A DNA stretch of 64,000 bases. Origin: Zingiber officinale. Taxonomy: Eukaryota > Streptophyta > Magnoliopsida > Zingiberales > Zingiberaceae. How positions within the stretch are numbered: the stretch's first letter is position 1; each line of letters starts with the position of its first letter. Where the stretch lies: assembly GCF_018446385.1 (NCBI RefSeq), contig NC_056002.1, forward strand, positions 12,596,894 through 12,660,893, given 5' to 3'. The notes beneath the pieces were generated by a model, which searched no databases, had not been told where the DNA came from, and was given only the letters and a program-made list of their open reading frames with translations. Made by a program: the position numbers and the translations under genes. This document shows, in pieces, positions 37,536 to 49,708 of the stretch.

Positions 37536-37790
37536 ATTATATGAATAGTGGAGTAAAATTTTTTGTTCGATTTTATTTTTTAGTGGGTGTTCGATTTCAT
37601 TTTTTATTTTATGGAGCATAATTTGTATATGGAAAATTAATCGTAGAATTTATTATACCTCTAACGATTACTATTATATGAATAGTGGAGCAGAATTTTT
37701 TATTTTTTATTTTATGGAGCACAATTTGTGTATGGAAAATTAATCGTAGAAACTTCGTGTAAAATATTTTCCTTTTGTGGTTCATAGGTG
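37536..37790. repeat. Direct duplication of about 137 bp in the Harbinger 5' region
   Basis: ATTATATGAATAGTGGAG occurs at about 37536 and 37673, and ATTTTATGGAGCATAATTTG and TGGAAAATTAATCGTAGAA recur at matching distances. A nearby word, TTTCAATTGTTCGTCTAT, is also doubled (about 37346 and 37390). Confidence 0.75.
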
Positions 37791-38292
37791 GTTCTTTTTG
37801 CATCATTCTAACTCAAAATCAACTTTGAAATGTTGCTGGTTTTGGATTTATATAATTTGGGAAAAATGGAGCAACTGCTCTATGTTATGCAATTTCCAAT
37901 ATTCATTTTAGCAAAGAACAAAGGATCAAAGAAGATATCAATTATTTGTCAATTTTTAATTATACCATGAAGGTAGAAGTCAACACATATACATGATGAC
38001 TTGCTTTCATAAACATATGCAAATATGTAATCGAAAATGTATGAACTTTGAGGCATTAGGGAGAGCATATAAATAACATAGTATTTTATTTTCATTAAAG
38101 GAGTCAATGAAAACCTCATATAATTTAATAGTAAAATTAATAAATTAAAAAGCATTTGATTGTTGAAGTTTTCTTTTTCGGTTTAATTCGTTGCATAAGG
38201 TAAACTTTTATTATGAAACAACAAAGAATATTGTTATATATGTGCTCATACACCATTTTTTCTATCTTATGCATGCTAAAGAAGTACTATCA

Positions 38293-39249
38293 ATGGGAGA
38301 TTCACAAGCAAAATATAATATATACACTACGGAGGAGAGCAATGAATTATTAAGACTTATAGTTGATGCTGCAATGCGAGGATAGCGTGATAGGAATGGT
38401 GTGTTGAACAAAAGAACAGTGGAAATAAAAATACTTCCCACTCTTAATGCAAAACTTGGGTGTGAAAAGACTTTTGCACAGTATCAAAGCCGTTTGAAGT
38501 GGTTCAAACAACGATATAACAACTACTGTAAGCTTATACGTCATAGTTCTGGGTTTGGATGGGATTCTATGACAAAGAAATTCACAGCTAGTGATGAAAT
38601 ATGGGAGGATTATTTTAAGGTTAGAATAATAAATTGTATATTTACAAACTGTATATTTACAATTAGGATTTGAATTGCACTTATGATTTTTGTTCTTTGG
38701 CAGTCTCACCCTAAGCATGAACATTATCGGACTGATACTTTTGAGGATTATGAAGACTTAAGACTTGTAGTTGGGAATGGAACTGCTACGGGAAAAGACG
38801 CAATTGGACTTGGAGATGACACTGATGCGAGAACCTTTGAGACAGAAGAAAATGGGGATACTAACTTATTAGATGATTACGTGTTTGATCACAACAGTGG
38901 TGAATTCATACAAAGCAATAGGCAAGAATCTTCATATCAACCTCTATTTTCTGAGGACCTTGCTTCACCATTACCATCTCAACCTATGAGTTCCGAGGTT
39001 CCACGAGCAACTAGAAAACGAGATAGGACCGAATTTGAAGCAAAATCAAGCACTTCAAAGAATATAGACCCATATGTTTTAAATAAGCTCTCTTACACCA
39101 TTGAGAAAGCATCTTCTAAGATTGAATTAGTTGACGTTGCAGATGACAATTGTTGGGATGCTATAAAAGAAGTCCCAAACTTGGATAATCATACTCGTTA
39201 CAAAGCGCTTGACTGGCTCAATACTAGAGGAAAGAAGGTGGCTTCTTGA
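38293..39249 (+). pseudogene. Harbinger ORF1: Myb/SANT-like DNA-binding protein, one stop
   Basis: The ATG at 38293 starts MGDSQAKYNIYTTEES, followed by a Myb/SANT-like domain of the kind called Myb_DNA-bind_3 (LNAKLGCEKTFAQYQSRLKW, then GFGWDSMTKKFTASDEIWED). An intron of about 85 bp (about 38620-38702, ending TTTGGCAG) precedes the rest: SHPKHEHYRTDTFEDYEDL, an acidic linker and a C-terminal helix-rich part ending at 39249. A TAG at 38383-38385 interrupts the N-terminal part where homologues usually have Trp (RGWRD), so a single-base change is likely. ORF1 proteins help the transposase bind DNA and reach the nucleus. Confidence 0.8.
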
Positions 39250-39537
39250 AAATGACAATTGAAGAGCGTTTGGAGTGGATAGATTTAAAAATGAGTGAAT
39301 GACTATTTTTGGGGGCATAAATTAGCAATTAATGTTAGAATTTTTATTTATAGTATTCTGAATTGTTTTCTAATTATTGAACTAGTAGCGAATTATTAGC
39401 TCTTGAATTCTTTCTAGTTCTACATGTTTTGGATTGTTTATTGAACACATCTTTATTTTGGTTATGCATAGTATATTTTTTCATGAATTCGTAGATATTC
39501 TTTCATTTTAATTCCTTGTTTAATGTCAGGTGTTTAA

Positions 39538-40104
39538 ATGGCAAATATCAATATGCATGAAGTAGATGAACAAATGGAAGAAGAAGAATTGCAAGAGGAG
39601 TTGCATGAAACCATTGAGTATTTGTTGATAGAAATTTCCAAAACCCTCTACGTGCTATATCAGTATATAACAAACATACAGGACGAACGTGTTCATCGTC
39701 CCTTAAATAGACAACCAATAAGTACAAGTGAATATAATTATATTCATAGAATATTAAAAGAGAATCCAATAAACTTTTGAGAAATTTATAGAATGTACCC
39801 AGACATATTTTTAAAATTATGCAAGATCCTAAGAGAAAGAACCTCCTTACAAGATACAAGGCACATCTACGTCGAAGAAATGCTTGCCATGTTTTTACTT
39901 GTTGTTGGTCATAATACTCGGTATTGCTTGATTCGTAAAACATTTGGCTGATCACATTACAATACTAGCCAAAACTTCAACAAGGTGTTGAAAGCATTGA
40001 AGAGCATTGCAGTAGATATGATGGTCAAATCTGGATCTGCAGTGCCAAAAAAAATAAGAGAGAGTACAAGATTTTACCCTTACTTTAAAGTAAGTATGAA
40101 ATTC

Positions 40105-40148
<44 letters not shown>

Positions 40149-40873
40149 GTGATGATGGTGATGGTTATGTTATTGTTGTTGTAGGATTGTATTGGAGCTA
40201 TTGATGACACTCACATTTCAGCTATGGTGTCTGGGCAAGATATTAACAGTTATCATAACCGTCATGGAGAAATTTCTCAAAATGTTTTAGCAGCTTGTAA
40301 CTTTGATTTAGAATTTATATATGTACTCAGTGGGTGGGAGGGGTCTGCCCATGATTCACTTGTGTTGACAGATGTTTTATCAAGAAATAATGGGCTTAAA
40401 TTGAAGAAGGTATTTTTTATTCTATATGTTTCTTAACTATTTATATTTTTTGTAATTTTAAAGAATATATATGTTACTCGTTACTCATTGGTTATTTGAT
40501 ACTACATATATATGGTTTGACAGGTAAATATTTTTTAGTGCATGTCGGGTATCCAAATCGACGTCAATTCTTGGCTCCTTTTCGAGGTGTACGTTATCAT
40601 CTTCAAGAATTCACTGGTCAGGGTCGTCACCCTGAAAATGAAAAAGAGTTGTTCAATCTTCGTCATGCTTATTTGAGGAACGCTATTGAGAGGATATTTG
40701 GTATATTTAAATCACGGTTTAAAATATTCAAAATAGCTCTGCCATTTCCATACGCAACACAAGCAGAGCTTGTATTGGCTTGTGCCGGATTGCACAATTT
40801 TCTTCACAAGGAATGTCATTCTGATGAATTTTCAATCGAACTAGATAATGAAGTCCCATCATCTTCATCATAA
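39538..40873 (+). pseudogene. Harbinger transposase (DDE_Tnp_4 type), 3 exons, damaged
   Basis: Exons are about 39538-40089, 40185-40409 and 40524-40873. The first catalytic Asp lies in CIGAIDDTHISAM (the family has IDGTH), the second region in SGWEGSAHDSLVL, and the catalytic Glu in RNAIERIFGIFKSRF. A closing CAGLHNFLHKEC is typical. Damage: a stop after NPINF (39778-39780), another after RKTFG (about 39949-39951), and a one-base phase mismatch across the second intron. The usual VDAGYPN reads VHVGYPN. The first intron holds a long ATT microsatellite (about 40107-40147). The transposase cuts and joins DNA at TWA sites. Confidence 0.85.
40107..40148. repeat. (ATT)n microsatellite in the transposase intron
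   Basis: About 14 ATT units in the first intron of the Harbinger transposase; likely variable in length. Confidence 0.9.
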
Positions 40874-41518
40874 CAAGTTTATGAAGATGGCAACTTTGAT
40901 CAATTATTTACTCAAGAACAACAACAAGCGAATGCTAACTCATGGAGAGAGAGTATAGCCAATCAAATGTGGAGTGATATTGATCATGTTGTCAATAACA
41001 ATTAGATTTTTTTTTCATATAAGACTAATGAAAAATATTAAATTTTCTCAATATTTCAATAATTGTTTATCTAATTTTGGTATGTATTATTAAAATTATT
41101 AATTAATGAATTATATACGTTGAATTGACTTGAAGAATTAAAATTTGATTTTAATAAATTGAATAGTGATTCATTCATCATTTTTTTAAAATTAAAGTTA
41201 AGCTAAGAAAAATTCACTTATACAAATAAATAATAAAAAGTTGAAGATGTTATCGTTCAGTTACTAGTTCAAAGAAATCAATAAAAAAGTGACATAATTA
41301 TACAAGTTACAAAATCCATAGAAATCCACGAAACTCTATGAAAAATATTACAAATGTCTAAAAAATCTTACAAAAAAAGTCAACAAGAGTCTATAAAATT
41401 CTGTTTATAAAGTCTGTGAAATTCTATTAAAATCAATAGAAATCTATCAACTCTACAAAAATCTATTATTTTAAAAAATCATTAAAAGTCATTAGAAATC
41501 TAGAATGAGCACACCCCT

Positions 41519-42570
41519 TAATCTCAAACATTGTGAATTCGGATTAATCTATCTATTAACTGAAATGAAAGATTAAGGGTGGTATGTAGAAATTTACTGA
41601 AATTTATATCATAAAATTCATGCTTGGTATATAATTTTTAGTATGATTAAATTTATATTGTTTAAGTAAAATTTTAATTTCAATATCATATATCAAAAAT
41701 TTTAATATAAATATTATGCTCGCGTTGAATATTGCAATATATATGGTAAAAAGGTAATTCGTTCATCCTCATCAATTCATCCCTAGGTTATTAGTATAAA
41801 TGGTCAAATGATGACGAAAATCATGTTGAAAATTTCAATACGGATCATTACTTTAGTGATAAATGAAACTGATAAATGAATTGATATTGATACGACGATC
41901 CTAAAGTAAATAGTGATATGTTGAAAAGCTCGTGATCATGATGATCTTAAAAATAGGATATTAACTTTTGTGGTTTGAATTATATATATATATATTTTTT
42001 CTATATGATTAGCCCTCCTCGAGCTTCAGAAATGAATCAATGATTATTCCAATTCTATTTCTGGTTTTTACTGTCCAAAATATTCCTCAAATTAAAGTAA
42101 TTTAAAATGATAAAGCTTTCTAGGGCAACATAATATAAGTTTCCACTGTAATATGGATTTCCTCGAACATCTGTTAATAGCAATTATGAAAATTTAGATA
42201 GAATATTTTCTTCCGTTTTTTTATTCTCTTTCTGTTAATTATATTGTGATTATTAGTAACTCTCTCTTTGTATTATGTTTCTAATCCCATAATTTATTTA
42301 AAAGTTTGATGATATATTTCTCTATGTTTTTATAAGATTTTCCTTTCAATTTCTAAGGTTTATTCCCAAATAGAGTGGTTAATAGTCAATCAATTGTTCC
42401 ATGTTTAAAATGGATAGATACCCAAACCTATTCACAATTTAATACAATAAGTGATTTTTATTTATTCTTTATTTCTATGATGTAACTATCTATCATAAAT
42501 AAATAATGAATGTGTCTGAAACCATGGATGCACATTGCTAGGTATTTAATATATCAATGTGCTTCTGTAT
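41519..42570. other. AT-rich spacer, nothing recognised
   Basis: No open frame of interest, no domain and no clear terminal repeat. A short TA microsatellite lies at about 41980-41992. Confidence 0.5.
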
Positions 42571-42578
42571 ATTTTTAT

Positions 42579-43145
42579 TAGGGGTGAGCAGTCAACCCGT
42601 CAAACTGACCAACCCGCTTATACCGACCCGAATCGAACCGAAAAAACAAAATCCGCCGGATATAGGGCCGGATGTAGGGTCATGATATTACATTATCCGA
42701 TCTAGTAGGGCCGGATAATTTTTTATCCCAATAACCGAACCAACCCGATCCGCGATCACCCCTATTTGTAGCAACTACTGCCGATAAGTTGTTACACGTT
42801 ATAGTAGCTACTGCGGATAAGCTGCTACACGTTGTAGTAGCTACTGCCGATAAGTTGTTACACGTTGTAGCAGCTATTGACGATTAGCTACTACAACGTG
42901 TAATGAGTAATGTCTATTATCATTTTAAAATATTTTATTTTTTATTATTTTATATTTATATTTTATATTTCATTAGATATAGGGTCGGATATCCAAATAA
43001 CTGACAACCCGTCGGATATTTAATACATAATAACCGCCGGATATAAGGCCGGATGTAGGGTCATGATATTACATTATCCGATCTAGTAGGGCCGGATAGT
43101 TTTTTATCCCAATAACAGAACTAACCCGATCCATGATCACCCCTA
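42579..43145. mobile_element. hAT-type MITE, 567 bp, with perfect 8-bp TSD
   Basis: Ends are TAGGGGTGA (42579-42587) and TCACCCCTA (43137-43145). The flanking octamers are identical: ATTTTTAT at 42571-42578 and at 43146-43153. An 8-bp duplication with CA/TAGGGGTG-like termini is the signature of hAT elements. Inside, a block of about 60 bp (GGGCCGGATGTAGGGTCATG and following) occurs twice, near 42666 and 43046, and a minisatellite lies between them. There is no transposase frame, so it must have been moved by a hAT transposase elsewhere. Confidence 0.88.
42765..42905 (+). repeat. Minisatellite of about 37 bp, three to four units, inside the hAT MITE
   Basis: GTAGCAACTACTGCCGATAA, GTTGTTACACGTTRTAGTAG and variants are repeated about three times, followed by an inverted partial copy (GCTACTACAACGTGTAA), so the block can fold on itself. 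Confidence 0.75.
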
Positions 43146-43153
43146 ATTTTTAT

Positions 43154-44640
43154 ATGGCAGCTAACCTACTCTCCGGTCTATCCATCTTCATGACCGTCAT
43201 TCTTCCCATTGAGATTAAGGATTTGATCCCTTGTAGATCAAACGCACTGATCCCCCTACAGATACAAATCATACGGGGCTACCTACCATCAACTACTTCA
43301 AACCCGATTCCTCATCCATCGTTTTGTAATATACAATCTTTATAATTTCTACCTTTTAAACATGGACAATATTTTATCATACACCAGACACAAGAGTTAA
43401 TAATACACTAGAGACAATATTGTACACTGGAGAAGGAGTACCTAGTTGTTATGATAAGAAAAAGAAATCAACGAGTTACCGTAGAGCATCATAAAAAAAT
43501 ATATATATGAAGAACTTGGGGCGATCAATTCAGCCTCACGGAAGTGCCTGTGATAAGCAACTTTTAAATCCAATATCTTATGATTGTATATCCCATTTGA
43601 AAAAAAAATATCTATAAATATATTATAATTGGGGATCAAATTATGGATACCTGGATGACAAGTTAACGTCCTACTGTACTGTAGTAAGTAATATGTATTT
43701 AATTATTCAAATTTGGTATAAATTAAATAATTTATTATTATTTATTTATAACAATTATTATTATTTTTAAGGTAGAAAAATACAAGATTTGAAGAGGGTG
43801 ATTTATAGGGATATGCATTGTATTTAGGGATGACGATTTTTATCTGAATTTGATAAAGGATTAGATATCTGACAGTAATATATAAGGATATAGAGAAACA
43901 CTCGATACTTGATATTCAACCAGAATACCTGTTTATAAATGGTTTATCTCTTAATTTATTTTGTTATGAATCAAGAGATCTAGTCTCAGATATTGACGGT
44001 CTACATTTCAAGACATAGTATATAGTTTTTTACTAAAAGGAGCAGGCATGTTTCCATATTTACAAACAAGTACCCTAGTTTCTAAATTACTAAAAGAAGC
44101 ACCAAAAATAGTGATATTCCCTTCCTCCCCTCCCGCCAACCTCCTAAATCTCCTCCCCCTCCGACACCATTTTTCAATGCATCCCAACCACAATTTAAGA
44201 TTTATAAATCAAAAGTCGCTCCTTTTGGTCAATCACCTCATCATAGGCCTCACTTTAACTCTCTCTTTCGTCTTTATGTTCTTATATTGACAACTTCAAC
44301 ACGAACCTCTTCATACTTTCCCATATCTCTCCTTACATTTATGCAGCGGATTGCAATAGAGTAAGTAGAGAGCTTGTGTTTTGTTGTAAGGCATTAAGAG
44401 TGTTACTTCGAAGGATTACTGCTTTGAAGAAAATCAGTGTGGAAGGTCAAATTTCAAGCAAAACTACATTTGGTAGAAGAAGAGAGATACAGTTTAGTTA
44501 TTTACGTATGGTATTTCCTAAAAATTTGTCTGTAATATCAAGAAAGACTAGCATGTTATTCTTAAATTAAATCCATAAAGGTATGACATCATAAATACCT
44601 TTACCTCGCTCAACCATTCTTATTATTATAAATTGTAATT
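43154..44640. other. Spacer without recognised genes
   Basis: AT-rich, with only short chance frames. A pyrimidine-rich patch near 44110-44170 stands out, but its frames have no recognisable domain. Confidence 0.4.
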
Positions 44641-44671
44641 TTGTTGATATCCAAAAACCTTAGTAGGCCCA

Positions 44672-45000
44672 TCAGTGATTTTCGGTCAAAATCCACTGAT
44701 GGTCCTAAATAGGTCAGATTGCACTCAAATCAATTCATATGACTTTTTCATGCACTCAGGACTCTAACAGTATCGTCTATTGTTGATTTAGATCTCTCCG
44801 AAGCTAATATAATGTTACAATAAATTTCAACAATAACATGGATCTAATATTTTCTATATCAGGCTTAGCATGGGTCTGCTATTTTCCATATCAAGCTCAG
44901 CATGGACCTGATACTATCTCATATCAGGTACACAGTGGGTCTGATATTATCTCATATCAGGCCCACAGTGCGCCTTATATGGGAAAATATATCAGACCCT
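44672..45000 (+). repeat. Left copy of MULE-associated direct repeat with ATATCAGGCCCA palindromes
   Basis: From GGTCAAAATCCACTGATGG (about 44684) to GTCTATTGTTGATTTAGATC (about 44775) the sequence matches 58115-58235 in the same orientation. Both are followed by an array of CATATCAGGCCCA / GGGCCTGATAT words. The array is partly palindromic and flanks the MULE gene region on both sides. Confidence 0.75.
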
Positions 45001-45881
45001 TTTTAACCGTCTCGTTCAACCTTTCCTAATGATTTTTATTTTGCTCAAATCTGAATACCACTGATTCTTACATTGTAACTTTGCTAACTTAGTTTGGAAT
45101 TGATTTTTCAGGGATGATTATATTACTGAAGAAATTCTCTCTGAAATATAGAATATGTTTGATGCAAATTCTCTTGTGGAACAGGTAGCTAATGCTCAAT
45201 CTACTTCTGAGTATAGGTGTGGGTAACACAAATAGAAATACAAGCAATTTGACCTTTGATTTAAATGAAGAAAAAAGCCACCTAGAAGATGAGGTTCAAA
45301 ATCCTAGTATGACACTTGTTGAATACTTTGATTCTACTTGGAGTGAGGATGAAGAGCATCATATTCGAATTTCAGAGGAATTAGAATACACTATAGATAG
45401 ACAAGAGTTTTTAGCTGATGATATGCAGATTAAACAATATGAATTTCCCCCCAGAGCAATACAGTGACTTAGAGAAAGAGTTCTCCAATTGTTGATGATC
45501 CATATATTTTGAATTCTTGATTACTGCAAAGGTCTATTAGAGAGGCAAGAGATGTGGATGAATTTTTTGTTGGACAAATTTTTCCTTCTCGACAAGAGTT
45601 CAAGAATGTACTTGTGAAGCATGCCATGAAAAAAAATATGAGATATAACCCAGTTGAAACTTGGATAAATAAAGGGAAAGCAGTCTGCTTTAACCAGCCA
45701 TGTACATGGAGAGTGGTTGGGCGGGGTGATTTAGAGTTTAGGGTTACAAAATATGTAAAGCAACACTGATGTAGCACTGTAAGGGAAAGTGCTGATCATT
45801 AAGCCTGCTCTTCCTCGTTTGTAGCATCTTTTATTGAAGAGCAATTTGTTTCTAACGAACAGTACAAACCAAGTATGATTA

Positions 45882-48851
45882 TGTCACGCCCCAGAGGAGT
45901 CCTGCCAGACAAAAATCCGACAACATCTCCCTTATATCGACGACAATATGAAACATATATACATACATCACAACATATAACATAATACAACAGCTCACAC
46001 GGCTGGATATAAGCACAATAGAAACAACATAATCACGCAGTTTAATATACTCAGCCTACCCGGCTGGACAAAAATGAAATAAACACAACCACGCAGTTAA
46101 ATAACAGCTCACACGGCTGGAAATAAGCGCAGCGGAAAAATGAAGAGGAAACCCACAATACACAATGAAAGTTTACTAGCCAATTAAGCTTACACAACCA
46201 CAAGAGCACGAAAGCAAAACACCACAAATCAAACTCCAAACATAGAACCATTCATACAATACCAAAATCGCTGTATACTAAAAACACAAGTAAAACAGAA
46301 ATAAAACTGATATAGCGCAGGACCCAGGACTAGCAGCCGGCATCCCTCCAAGCATCCATGAATCATCTACTGCTACCTGGCGAAAGGAAACCAGTTTGCA
46401 AGGTGGTGAGTATTGGAACTCAGTGGGTAAAGAAAGATAGTGCATGAACATATATAAACAAATAGATAATACCAAAAGAAATACAGTCTCATAAGAAGAA
46501 TAGCATATACTAAAACAAAACCATAATAAATGCTCATACCTGAAACCATATCCTAGGCTAGTAATAGAAGGTCAGAAGTAGTACTAATCTGCTATAGTAC
46601 TGCTCATAACTACAGAGGAAATATGTAAGGTATATACAAACTTCCAATAAGTAAATCAAGGACTAAACACCTACAACCAAGGCATATCTCAACATAAGCA
46701 AACATAACAATATAAGTGAGCAATAGCCACATAAACTAATACCAGCAGCAGAAGCAAACAACAACAGCATAAGCTAGTAACAGCAGCAAAAGTAGCAACA
46801 GCTGCATCAGCAGATATAATGATAACAGTGTATGCACGGATGGTCACCCCACCCACCTCTCTGCATCACGACCCCTGTATGGTCGAGAGGCCGGATCGAT
46901 GACAATTGTACCACCCAAAGGCCGTCACTCTCTCGAGTGACCGGATGGACAGGTGCTGAGTAGCTAACTAGCTACACAGCGAAGGGGGTCCCTGCTGCTC
47001 GCAACTCCAGCTACCACTATCCACGAGTGGTCGAGTGTGGCACGACAGGACAAGCGGCATCTCCTCCAGCTACCACTACCCATGAGTGGTCGAGTGTGCG
47101 GCGCGACCTGACGACTCACTCCCCCACCAGGAAGAAGTGGTCGCCTGCATGCATGCAATGACATGATGCGTATCATGCAGCAGTCATTATCTATATATAA
47201 ACAGAAAACGGGTATGCTACATGAAGTCAACATGCTCAATAAGGTATATAAACATACATCATTCAAAGCAAATAAACATGGTATCTATTACCTATATATC
47301 CATTATCTAATATCTAGTATCTGGTGTCTGGTATCTGCTAAATATCTTATAGACAACAACGTGAGACTGTATAGATATAGAAATGAATATCTCAAAAGTT
47401 TTGAGTGGAAGTATCAAGCACAGGAAAAGTTATGAGTGGAGTCAAGGTAAAGCAACCCTTATTAAAAATAGCCCATGCACCAAGTTCAAGTAACTAAAGA
47501 ATCAAGATAAGAAGTACCCGCCTTAATATATAGATCGTGCCGACACAACTCCCATGTCGAGACGCTCGTATCGAATTGACGTTCTGCAAATCACATACTA
47601 AACAATTTAACTATTCACATATGCAACGACTAGCTAAACTAAATCTCATTCTAATTAGGGAAAACCTTAATCGAACATAACATTCGATTAACCTCCCCTA
47701 CTCAATGTTTAGGTTTTACTAATACGATTCATCACTTAGACTAGAGTTAAATCAGCTCAACACTAATCGATCTATCATCCATTGATAACAATTCCCATTT
47801 CTAGAACTAAAATTAACCCAATGCAACCAAACCAAATTCTTCCCTGCATTAAACCAAAATTTTGCATATTACCCCCCATCAAACCACCTTCCAAATTTCA
47901 GATCCTAATTCGACTTAGTAATATAACCTAGTTAGTTAGCTTGAACGACAAACTTAGGTAAGCTGAAGTTATTACCTTATGACCTCTCCTTCGATGGTAG
48001 CTCACGGTGGCCGGTGGTGAAGTTAGGATTTGCTCAGGTTGCAATGCGGCAGGAGCACAACTATGTTCCATAGCCATAGCAGATGCGATCGGCAAAGAGG
48101 GCAACACTAATGTCTGACCAGCGAGGAAAGGACACTATGGGAGGGCGGCTGGTTGTACGTGGGTAGAGAAAATATAGTGGTCAGTGCAGAGGTGAGAAGC
48201 TGAGGCAAAGGGATCCAATGACCGAGGAGTATGGAGGAAATCAGCGAGATGGCAGTGCGGTGGGTCGGTTGCATCGTACCTTGCGAAGACGCTAGGAGGA
48301 GAGGGTGGTCGCAACTCCGACAATGGCGTCGGGGTCACGGCAGCAGCGGGTTTTGAAGCTGCGAGAGGAAGTGGCGACGGTCATCATTGGCGAGAAGTTG
48401 TGGGGGGTTAGGGCACGACAAAGAGGGGAAGAGTATTGCGGTTGTGGCTTGGCGGCTAGAGGCGAGGGGATCGTGAGAGGGGAAGCCGCGTGAAGGAGAG
48501 ATCACCGGTACTGGTGTGGGATTTCGCGAGAGGGAGAGGGGAAGGACGACGGTGTCGGCGATGGGTTTGGGGAAGGAGTTCGGTAGGGGTTTTGGAAGTT
48601 AGGACACGAAAATTAAACTTTATAACTTAGGACTTGTAAATTAAACCTTAGATTTGTTTCTCAATCAACCTCCACGTCCGGGTATTCCAAACAGACTTTT
48701 TCTCAAGCCCATAAGTGCACACCCTCTAAATACGTCATACGAGCTCCAATTAAATCCCAGAAAATTTCTAAAAATCCCTAAAAATTTCGTTAAGGCTATT
48801 AGCCTATTAAACCTTATTATTTAATTATTAATTTGGGCACTGTATTTTACA
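45882..48851 (+). mobile_element. Solo LTR, 2.97 kb, Gypsy (Tekay/Del-like), inserted in the MULE transposase
   Basis: It begins TGTCACGCCCCAGAGG and ends TGTATTTTACA. It is flanked by an exact 5-bp duplication GATTA (45877-45881 and 48852-48856). TG...CA ends and the TGTCACGCCC start are typical of long LTRs of Tekay/Del chromoviruses; the family is inferred from that start and the length. No second LTR copy and no internal coding region are seen, so it is a solo LTR. A short duplication (CCAGCTACCACTA, about 47010 and 47070) lies inside. It is younger than the MULE. Confidence 0.8.
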
Positions 48852-49708
48852 GATTATATCTAATATAAAGTTAGGTATAACGTGACCATATCGTACAGAA
48901 AAGCATACATAGCCCGGGAGAAAGCGATGAAAAAGGTGTTTGGAGATTATGATCAAGCATATAGAGATCTTCCACTATATATGCATGAGTTGAGAGTTAG
49001 GAATCCTGAAACTTATGTGGCACTACACAAGAATGGTAACAATCAGTTCCAGCGATATTTTTGAACTTTTGGCGCTTGTCGAAGAGTATTCAGGTCGTAT
49101 CTACGTAAATTGATCAAAATTGATGCCACACATCTAAGAGGTAAGTATCCGAGTGTGTTGATGGCTATAGCAATCGATGGTAATGGGAATGTCCTCTCAG
49201 TTACCTTTGGAATCATTGAAGTTGAATGTACGTATGCATGGAAGTGGTTTTTGGATCATACAAAGATATTCTTAGCTGTCGCGTGATGCATAGTCAATGA
49301 GCATAGTATCAGATAGACATCGTGGCATTATATCATCAGTTAGAAAAGTCTACCCGACCACCCATCATGCTTTTAGTTGCTACCACATGTCTTGCAACAT
49401 GGTAGCAGATACTGGTAGTAGGTCATCTTTAGGCTTATTTTAGACAACAGCACGGGCAAACACAATACTCCAGTATGATCTCATAATATAGTCTATGCTT
49501 GAAAAATATTCAGATGCTCATAAGTGGCTACAGAACATTGACCCTAAAAGATGGGCTAATGCATACTTTAGTGGGAGAAAGTATACAATGCTAACCACTA
49601 ACTGTGTAGAAATTTTAAATGCTTTGTTCAAGTATACACGTGAACTTTTCATAAACATGTTAATCGATAATACCAGAAGAAAAGTATCTCAACGGTTCTA
49701 TAATCGGA

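Larger units (their letters stand above)
36936..41518 (+). mobile_element. PIF/Harbinger DNA transposon, 4.6 kb, near-complete but inactivated
   Basis: Terminal inverted repeats open with GGGGTGT (36937) and close with ACACCCC (41517). The similarity extends inward with mismatches (TTAGATTTTTAATGA on the left; TAGATTTCTAATGAC on the right after reversal). Both ends are flanked by TTAA, so a 3-bp TTA or TAA duplication, the family's target, is present; which one applies cannot be told. The body carries the two genes expected of the superfamily: a SANT/Myb-like ORF1 and a DDE transposase. The first 1.3 kb and last 0.5 kb are AT-rich non-coding DNA. It is autonomous in design, but both genes contain stops. 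Confidence 0.85.

Noticed and set aside
48305-48493. GC-rich frames inside the 2.97-kb solo LTR
   Set aside because: They lie wholly within an LTR with exact TSD; no domain is recognised and Gypsy LTRs do not code for protein.
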